From NCBI RefSeq assembly GCF_040655735.1, contig NZ_JBFAKK010000018.1:92060-156059 (forward strand): 64,000 nucleotides of DNA. The letters are read 5' to 3'. The translations under genes were made by a program, and so were the position numbers. The notes beneath the pieces are model-generated. The model did not search any database and was not told the origin of the DNA. It saw only the letters and a list, made by a program, of their open reading frames with translations. The DNA comes from Phytomonospora sp040655735. Lineage in GTDB: Bacteria > Actinomycetota > Actinomycetes > Mycobacteriales > Micromonosporaceae. Shown here one piece after another: positions 59,066 to 64,000 of this stretch; the stretch's first letter is position 1; each line of letters begins with the position of its first letter.

Positions 59066-61267
59066 TCACGCGACGGAGACGGGCTCCTCTCGGGCGGGTT
59101 CGGGCGCGCCCTCGTCGATGCCGTATTTCGAGTAGAGCCGGCGCAGCGGTTTCGGCGACCACCAGTTGGCGCGGCCGAGGACGCGCATGGTCGCCGGGAC
59201 GAGCAGGCCGCGGACGAGGGTCGCGTCGACGAAGATCGCCACGATCATGCCGATGCCGATCATCTTGATGAACACGATCCCGCCGGAGGCGAAGCCGGCC
59301 ACCACGACGATGAGCAGCAGCGCCGCGGAGCTGATGATCCCGCCGGTGCGCTGGAGTCCGGTGACCACGGCCTTGGTGTTGTCGCCGTGGGCGTCCCACT
59401 CCTCGCGGACGCGGGAGAGGAGGAACACCTCGTAGTCGGTGGAGAGGCCGAACAGCAGGACCAGCATGAGCAGCAGGTTCGTCGGTTCGAGCCCGGTGAG
59501 CGGGGTGAAGCCGAGCAGGTCGGCGAGATGCCCGTCCTGGAAGATCCACACGATCACACCGAAGGACGCGCCGATGGAGACGACGTTCATCAGCACCGCC
59601 TTGATCGGCAGGAGCACCGAACCGAAGGCGAGGAAGAGCAGCAGGAGCGTCACCCCGGCGACGAGCAGCGCCATCCACGGCAGGCGCTCGGTGAGGTCGC
59701 TGAGCTGGTCGTCGAGGATCGCGCTCTGCCCGGTGACGTGCACGCCGGTGCCGCCGGGGACGGCCACGTCGCGGACGGCGTTGACCAGTTCGCGGGCCGC
59801 GCCGCTCTCCGGGTCGACGTCATAGGAGACCGACAGGACCGCGCCGGTCGCGTCGGCGACGGTCGGTTCGGCGCCCGTGACGTGCGGGATGTCCAGGATC
59901 GCCTGGCGCACCTGCGCGACGGCGGCCTCCCCGCCCCCGTCGACGAGGACTTCGAGCTTCGTGAGGCCTCCGCCGGGGAAGTCGGTCGCCAGCTCCTCGC
60001 TGACGACGCGGCTCTCCGTCCCGGCGGGCAGGACCCGCTCGTCGACGCCGCCGAACTTGGCGTGCAGGAAGGGACTGGCCACCAGGGCCAGGACTCCCAG
60101 GACGCCGATGATGAAGAACGCCGGCCGCTTCATGACGATCCGGCCGATGGCGCCCCAGAACCGGCTCTCGGCGGGCGCGCCACCGTTGCGGCGACGGAAG
60201 GGGATGCGCCAGGCGTCGACCTTCGGTCCGAGGACGGCGAGGAGGGCCGGCAGGACGGTCAAGGCGCCCAGCATGGCGATCCCGACGGCCGCGATGCCTC
60301 CGTAGGCCATCGCCTTGAGGAACGGCAGCGGGAAGAGCAGCAGCCCCGCGAGCGACAGCATGATGATCACGCCGGAGACGGTCACCGTCCGCCCGGCGGT
60401 GGCCATGGTCCGCGAGATCGCCGTTTCCCGGTCGTGTCCGGCGTGCTGTTCCTCGCGGAAGCGGTTGACGACGAACAAGGCGTAGTCGATGGCGAGCCCG
60501 AGCCCGATGATGGTGATGATGTTGATCGCGAAGACCGACACGTCGGTGACGTAGGTCAGCAGCCTGGTGATGGTGAAGGCGCCGAGGATGGCGAGGACGC
60601 CCACCATCAGCGGTGTCAGGGCGGCGACGACGCTGCCGAAGATGATGACCATGAGCAGCAGCAGGATCGGCATGGCCAGCGTCTCGGCCTTGACGATGTC
60701 GTCCTGCGTCTGGGTGTTGACATCGGCGAAGATCGCCGACTGCCCGCCCAGTTCGGTCGTCAGTCCCTCGGCGTCGAAGGTGTCCTTGAGCTCGGTGAAC
60801 TGGTCGGCCCGCTCGGCCTCGTCCTCGCCGGAGAGGCGGATCGCGGCGTACGTGGAGTGGCCGTCGCCGGACTTGAAGACGGCGTTGTGGGGTGCGGGGG
60901 TGTTGTAGTACGACTGGACGGCGGCGACGTCGGGGTTGTCGGCCGCCTTGCCCAGGACCGTGTCGACCGCCGACTTGAACGCGGGGTCGTCGACGGCGAG
61001 CGAGTCGGAGGAGTAGAGGACGACGACGTCGACGGCCTGCCTCCCGAACTTGTCGGAGATCCGCTCGGCCGCCTGCGCGCTGGGGCTGTTCTCGTTGTAG
61101 AAGCCGCCGTCGGAGACGGCGCCGAACACGCCCGTCCCCCACAGCGCGCCGATCACGGCGACGATGATCCCGGCGGCCAACACGACCCACCGGGCTCGGG
61201 CGACGACGCGCCCCCACCATGCGAACACTGGAATCGTCCCTCCCAGGACTTGTCCCCGCGTGTCCAT
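59066..61267 (-). CDS. MMPL-family RND transporter
   Basis: A protein of about 733 residues with two repeats of one plus five membrane helices and two large external loops. The MMPL signature GLGLAIDYALFVVNRFREEQ and its second-half equivalent LFGLSTDYEVFLLSRVREEW carry the Asp-Tyr pairs for proton relay. Two large periplasmic domains lie at residues about 45-195 and 405-535. ATG 61265-61267 is used; a GTG two codons earlier is possible. It is divergent from a TetR gene and shares the operator at 61310-61337. Lipid or drug export is the family inference. Confidence 0.94.
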   Translation of the reverse strand: MDTRGQVLGGTIPVFAWWGRVVARARWVVLAAGIIVAVIGALWGTGVFGAVSDGGFYNENSPSAQAAERISDKFGRQAVDVVVLYSSDSLAVDDPAFKSAVDTVLGKAADNPDVAAVQSYYNTPAPHNAVFKSGDGHSTYAAIRLSGEDEAERADQFTELKDTFDAEGLTTELGGQSAIFADVNTQTQDDIVKAETLAMPILLLLMVIIFGSVVAALTPLMVGVLAILGAFTITRLLTYVTDVSVFAINIITIIGLGLAIDYALFVVNRFREEQHAGHDRETAISRTMATAGRTVTVSGVIIMLSLAGLLLFPLPFLKAMAYGGIAAVGIAMLGALTVLPALLAVLGPKVDAWRIPFRRRNGGAPAESRFWGAIGRIVMKRPAFFIIGVLGVLALVASPFLHAKFGGVDERVLPAGTESRVVSEELATDFPGGGLTKLEVLVDGGGEAAVAQVRQAILDIPHVTGAEPTVADATGAVLSVSYDVDPESGAARELVNAVRDVAVPGGTGVHVTGQSAILDDQLSDLTERLPWMALLVAGVTLLLLFLAFGSVLLPIKAVLMNVVSIGASFGVIVWIFQDGHLADLLGFTPLTGLEPTNLLLMLVLLFGLSTDYEVFLLSRVREEWDAHGDNTKAVVTGLQRTGGIISSAALLLIVVVAGFASGGIVFIKMIGIGMIVAIFVDATLVRGLLVPATMRVLGRANWWSPKPLRRLYSKYGIDEGAPEPAREEPVSVA

Positions 61268-61309
61268 CGACACGGTGATCGACAGGCAACCCGCGAGACA
61301 TTAAGATGA

Positions 61310-61362
61310 AACGGTATTCATGAACGTGAACACCGTTAACTATCGACAATGACGTTCACGTT
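61310..61362. promoter_or_regulatory. TetR-type operator between MMPL and TetR genes
   Basis: A 28-bp imperfect palindrome (61310-61337) has arms AACGGT-x-TTCA and TGAA-x-ACCGTT around a six-base centre, with ten of eleven positions paired. Overlapping it, AACGTGAAC (61323-61331) and GTTCACGTT (61354-61362) are exact inverted repeats 22 bp apart. Both lie between the divergent starts, suited to one repressor controlling both genes. Confidence 0.75.
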
Positions 61363-61400
61363 TGTCAACAGCGGAAGCGGCATTGCGGTCGAGGAGAAGC

Positions 61401-62174
61401 GTGGAGCCGGTCACACCCAAACCACCCAACCGTCGTGAACGGGTGCGAAACGCCACCGTCGCCGAGATCAAGGCGGTGGCTCGCCGGCAGTTGACGGCCG
61501 ACGGCCCCCTCGCCATCTCCCTGCGCGCCATCGCCCGCGACATGGGGATGAGCGCCCCCGCGCTCTACCGGTACTTCCCGAGCCTTGAGGCGCTGCTGGT
61601 CGCGCTGTGCGTCGACCTGTACGACGAACTGCGCGCCTTCATGGAGACCGCCTGCGACGAACTGGCCGAGGACGACCACATCGGCCGTGTGCTCGTGGCG
61701 GCGCGCTCGTTTCGCTCCTGGGCGGTCTCACACCGGCCCGAGTTCACGCTCATGTTCGCCAGCGTCGACCTCCACCACAACACCGACTCCCACCTCGACC
61801 CCACCGCCGAACCCCACGCCGCCGCCACCCGCTTCAGCCAGGTCTTCGGCCGCATCTTCGGTGAGCTGTACCGGCAGACCGACGAGGAGCGCGGTTTCCC
61901 GCTGCCCCTGCCGACGGTGCCGCCGATGTCGGCGGAGCTGCAGGGGGAGCTGATGGCGTGCTCGCAGACGATCGGGGCGGATGTGCCGATGGAGTTCGCG
62001 TACATCTTCCTGACGTACTGGATTCGGCTGTACGGGGTGGTGGCGATGGAGGTCTACGGGCAGCTGCCGGTGGTGAACCACCCGGACCTGCTGTTCAACG
62101 CGATGCTGGCGGAGATGGCGGCGCAGTTGCAGGTGGACATCACAAGGTGGATCACGCCGCCGACGGTGGGGTAG
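61401..62174 (+). CDS. TetR/AcrR-family transcriptional regulator
   Basis: A 257-residue repressor. The HTH (residues 12-60) has EIKAVARRQLTADGPLAISL, RAIARDMGMSAPALYRYFPS. The C-terminal ligand domain carries a WHG-type pattern (FRSWAVSHRPEFTLMFASVD). GTG 61401 is selected because GAGGAG precedes it by five bases; the frame is open 13 codons further upstream. It most likely represses itself and the divergent MMPL exporter. Confidence 0.92.
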   Translation: MEPVTPKPPNRRERVRNATVAEIKAVARRQLTADGPLAISLRAIARDMGMSAPALYRYFPSLEALLVALCVDLYDELRAFMETACDELAEDDHIGRVLVAARSFRSWAVSHRPEFTLMFASVDLHHNTDSHLDPTAEPHAAATRFSQVFGRIFGELYRQTDEERGFPLPLPTVPPMSAELQGELMACSQTIGADVPMEFAYIFLTYWIRLYGVVAMEVYGQLPVVNHPDLLFNAMLAEMAAQLQVDITRWITPPTVG

Positions 62175-62293
62175 ACGACCGGAGTAGGGCGAAGGGGCGG
62201 GTAGGGCGGCGGGCGGCGGGACCAGGTGGCGTGGACCAGCACAGCGTGGCGTGGTGGACCAGCCTCGCGGTCCGTCCGGCATGGCACGCGTGT

Positions 62294-62315
62294 GGCGGCT
62301 GCGTGAGCAGCCGCC
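62294..62315 (+). terminator. Hairpin downstream of the TetR gene
   Basis: GGCGGCTGC, GTGA tetraloop, GCAGCCGCC: a perfect 9-bp stem with a GNRA loop, 120 bp past the tetR stop and just outside the insertion element. The 120 bp before it contain a repeated GTGGACCAGC but no gene. Confidence 0.6.
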
Positions 62316-62425
62316 GGGAGCCGTGGCCACTGGCTACCGGGCACCGGGCTCTGAGGTTCCCCCGGGTTGGTGGACACTCGTTCTGGGTCTTGGATGGCCT
62401 GGTGGAAGGAGTGTTCCTGTTGGGG

Positions 62426-62761
62426 ATGTCGAAGTACACCGATGAGTTTCGTCGTGATGCTGTCGGGTTGTGGGAGTCGTCGGGGCGGACGATCGCGTCG
62501 GTGGCTGCCGAACTCGGGCTCAATCATGAGACGTTTCGTGGCTGGGTCCGGTCGGGTCGCTATGGCGGGTCCGACCATGACGGCCCGGTGGAGACCGGTT
62601 CTGTGGGGTTGTCGGTGGCGGCCAAGGACGCCGAGCTGGCTCGTCTCCGCGCGAAGGTCACCGAGCTGGCTCGTCTCCGCGCGAAGGTCACCGAGCTGGA
62701 GACCGAGAAGGAGATTCTGCGGAAGGCGACGATGTATTTCGTCAAGGAGATGGGCCGGTGA
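62426..62761 (+). CDS. IS3-family transposase OrfA
   Basis: A 111-residue DNA-binding protein. N-terminal HTH (SKYTDEFRRDAVGLWESSGR, TIASVAAELGLNHETFRGWV) is followed by a leucine-zipper coiled coil ending ETEKEILRKATMYF. The coiled coil contains a 10-residue exact duplication (ELARLRAKVT twice) caused by a 30-bp tandem repeat at 62633-62692. The start could also be GTG 62411. The stop overlaps OrfB as GTGA. Confidence 0.93.
   Translation: MSKYTDEFRRDAVGLWESSGRTIASVAAELGLNHETFRGWVRSGRYGGSDHDGPVETGSVGLSVAAKDAELARLRAKVTELARLRAKVTELETEKEILRKATMYFVKEMGR
62633..62692 (+). repeat. 30-bp exact tandem duplication inside OrfA
   Basis: Positions 62633-62662 and 62663-62692 are identical (each begins GAGCTGGCTCGTCTCC). 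The duplication adds ten residues to the leucine zipper, which is not a whole number of heptads, so the zipper register shifts. Confidence 0.95.
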
Positions 62762-63642
62762 GTCGCTGGGGGTTCATCTCGCAACACGCCGCCAGGTTCG
62801 GTGTCCAGCGGTTGTGTCGTTTGTTGGGGGTCTCGGCCTCGGGCTACTACAAGCACCACGCGACCGCGGCGGCGCGGGATGCCCGCCATGCCGCCGATGC
62901 CGCCTTGGCCGCCGAAATCAAGCAGGTCCACACCGACTCACGCGGCACCTATGGGTCCCCGCGTGTGGTCGCCGAGTTGCGCGATGCCGGACGCATGATC
63001 AACCACAAGCGGGTTGAGCGGTTGATGCGCCGTTTCGCCATCGTCGGGCATCATCTGCGGCGGGCCAAGCGCACCACCATCGGCGACGAGCAGCCGGTGG
63101 TGATCCCGGATCTGGTGGAACGCGACTTCTCCGCTGGTGGCCGACTGGATGCCCGATGGTGCGGTGACATCACCTACCTCCCCACCGGTCAGGGGTGGCT
63201 CTACCTGGCCACCGTCATCGACCTGTCCTCCAGGCGTTTGATCGGTTGGTCCCTGGCCGATCACATGCGCACCAGCCTGGTCACCGACGCCCTCGAAGCG
63301 GCCGTGACGGCCAGGGGCGGGAACGTCGAAGGCGTGATCTTTCATAGTGACCGCGGGACGCAATACACATCCGCCCGCTTCGCCGCCCACTGCCGCACCC
63401 ACCGGATCCGCCGATCGGCCGGCCGCATCGCCTCAGCCCTCGACAACGCCGCCGCCGAAGCCTTCAACGCCACCCTCAAACGCGAAACGATCCACCACGG
63501 CCACATCTGGACCACCCGCGCCCAGGCCCGCCGCGACGTGTTCGCCTGGATCGCGTTCTACAACCACCACCGACGCCACAGCGCCCTCGAACACCTCTCA
63601 CCCATCAACTACGAGGCCAAGACCCTGGCCCTCGCCGCATAA
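62758..63642 (+). CDS. IS3-family transposase OrfB (DDE integrase)
   Basis: A 294-residue catalytic protein. An HTH_21 region (VHTDSRGTYGSPRVVAELRD) precedes the rve core with DDE residues in RWCGDITYL, IFHSDRGTQYTS and DNAAAEAFNATLKRE. All are present. Translation may start at GTG 62758, overlapping OrfA, or by programmed frameshifting from OrfA, the usual way for IS3 elements; no slippery A-run was seen at the junction. Confidence 0.94.
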   Translation: MSRWGFISQHAARFGVQRLCRLLGVSASGYYKHHATAAARDARHAADAALAAEIKQVHTDSRGTYGSPRVVAELRDAGRMINHKRVERLMRRFAIVGHHLRRAKRTTIGDEQPVVIPDLVERDFSAGGRLDARWCGDITYLPTGQGWLYLATVIDLSSRRLIGWSLADHMRTSLVTDALEAAVTARGGNVEGVIFHSDRGTQYTSARFAAHCRTHRIRRSAGRIASALDNAAAEAFNATLKRETIHHGHIWTTRAQARRDVFAWIAFYNHHRRHSALEHLSPINYEAKTLALAA

Positions 63643-63715
63643 ACACCGTCCACCACAAAGGGGGAACCCCACACGGGCCACCGGGCACTGGCCGTGGGCC
63701 CCACGGTGCCGAGCC

Positions 63716-63857
63716 CAGGCCCACAACCGGGTCCAGGGACGGAGTCCTTGGCGGGGTTTGGGGCAGCGCCCCAGCAGGGTCCGGGACAGCGTCCCGGTGG
63801 GGGTCTGGGAGCGAAGCCACCCAGCGGGGGTGCTGGGGGCGGAGCCACCCAGCCGGG
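63716..63857 (+). repeat. Tandem hairpin array, copy B
   Basis: Five palindromes in the same order as copy A, starting with the same CAGGCCCACAACCGGGTC. The third unit differs (CCGGGAC-AGC-GTCCCGG instead of CCAGGGAC-GGA-GTCCTTGG), keeping pairing through compensating changes. It begins 45 bp right of the insertion element. Confidence 0.85.
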
Positions 63858-63885
63858 TTTGTCCCACACCATCGCGGTAGCCGTT

Positions 63886-64000
63886 CCGGGTCCAGGGACG
63901 GAGTCCCTGGCGGGGTTTGGGGCAGCGCCCCAGCAGGGTCCAGGGACGGAGTCCTTGGTGGGGGTCTGGGGGCGAAGCCACCCAGCGGGGGTGCTGGGGG
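63886..64000 (+). repeat. Tandem hairpin array, copy C (cut by window end)
   Basis: Starts CCGGGTCCAGGGACGGAGTC and follows copy A almost base for base until the window ends within the fifth palindrome. It is 28 bp from copy B and in the same orientation. Confidence 0.85.

Larger units (their letters stand above)
62352..63671 (+). mobile_element. IS3-family insertion sequence, about 1.32 kb
   Basis: Two overlapping ORFs of IS3 type are bounded by inverted ends: TGAGGTTCCCCC (62352-62363) and GGGGGAACCCCA (63660-63671), 11 of 12 matching. A second matched block GGTGGAC/GTCCACC (62369-62375, 63648-63654) lies a few bases inside. The ends begin TG and finish CA as usual for the family. A 3-bp target duplication is not evident (CTC left, CAC right). 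Both ORFs and the DDE triad are intact, so it may be active. Confidence 0.85.

Noticed and set aside
63598..63981. Frames giving 'QGRSPWRGLGQRPS'-type peptides over the hairpin arrays
   Set aside because: The same peptide recurs wherever the DNA hairpin repeat occurs, on noncoding DNA; pairing, not translation, explains the pattern.

Overview
The window is chromosomal DNA from a high-GC actinomycete. The evidence is the very GC-rich coding, frequent GTG starts, and gene orders characteristic of Actinomycetota: thyX-dapA-rnj, rimP-nusA-ylxR-infB, and map/GNAT/ispG/rip1/dxr in the mycobacterial order. I cannot fix the genus from sequence alone. No rRNA, tRNA or CRISPR array was seen.

Layout. 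1-3.1 kb: small unassigned genes (a SUKH-like protein, an ASCH-like plus winged-helix protein, a BNR-repeat exported protein). 3.1-6.5 kb: thyX-dapA-rnj. 6.6-14.5 kb: accessory and envelope genes, including an RHH regulator with a DUF4097 protein, a DUF2752 membrane protein, a YcaQ-type glycosylase, an LppM-like lipoprotein, a GT87 mannosyltransferase-like protein, a decayed acetyltransferase and a Pro/Glu-rich lipoprotein. 14.6-35.2 kb: the large minus-strand block for translation and RNA metabolism (dapB, M16 peptidase, pnp, rpsO, ribF, truB, MATE, rbfA, DUF503, infB, ylxR, nusA, rimP). This block is interrupted three times: by an ArsR-like regulator with an MFS exporter, by a flavin monooxygenase, and by a secreted rhamnogalacturonan lyase. 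35.4-44 kb: a DUF4439 pair, two drug-type MFS exporters, and class Ia ribonucleotide reductase nrdAB behind a cobalamin riboswitch. 44.2-47 kb: a HemD-winged-helix fusion followed by about 1.7 kb of noncoding repeats. 47-51.2 kb: a PadR-ABC-FtsX export operon. 51.3-59 kb: map, a membrane protein, GNAT, ispG, rip1, dxr, purU. 59-62.2 kb: a divergent MMPL/TetR pair. 62.35-63.67 kb: an intact IS3-family element. 63.7-64 kb: further copies of the hairpin repeat found at 46.3 kb.

The housekeeping parts connect as follows. nusA, rimP, infB, rbfA, truB and rpsO build and modify ribosomes and start translation. pnp and rnj degrade RNA. dapA and dapB make diaminopimelate and lysine. ispG and dxr make isoprenoids by the MEP route. 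thyX, nrdAB and purU supply nucleotides. map and rip1 process proteins. Accessory exporters tend to sit beside their own regulators and beside conspicuous palindromes: ArsR/MFS at 20.8 kb, PadR/ABC at 47 kb, TetR/MMPL at 61.3 kb. The most unusual signals are the rhamnogalacturonan lyase between infB and DUF503, an rbfA terminator embedded in the coding end of a convergent monooxygenase, a 19-bp perfect inverted repeat before the ArsR-like gene, a palindrome spanning a leaderless-type promoter and start codon at 6.6 kb, and a dispersed family of tandem hairpins.
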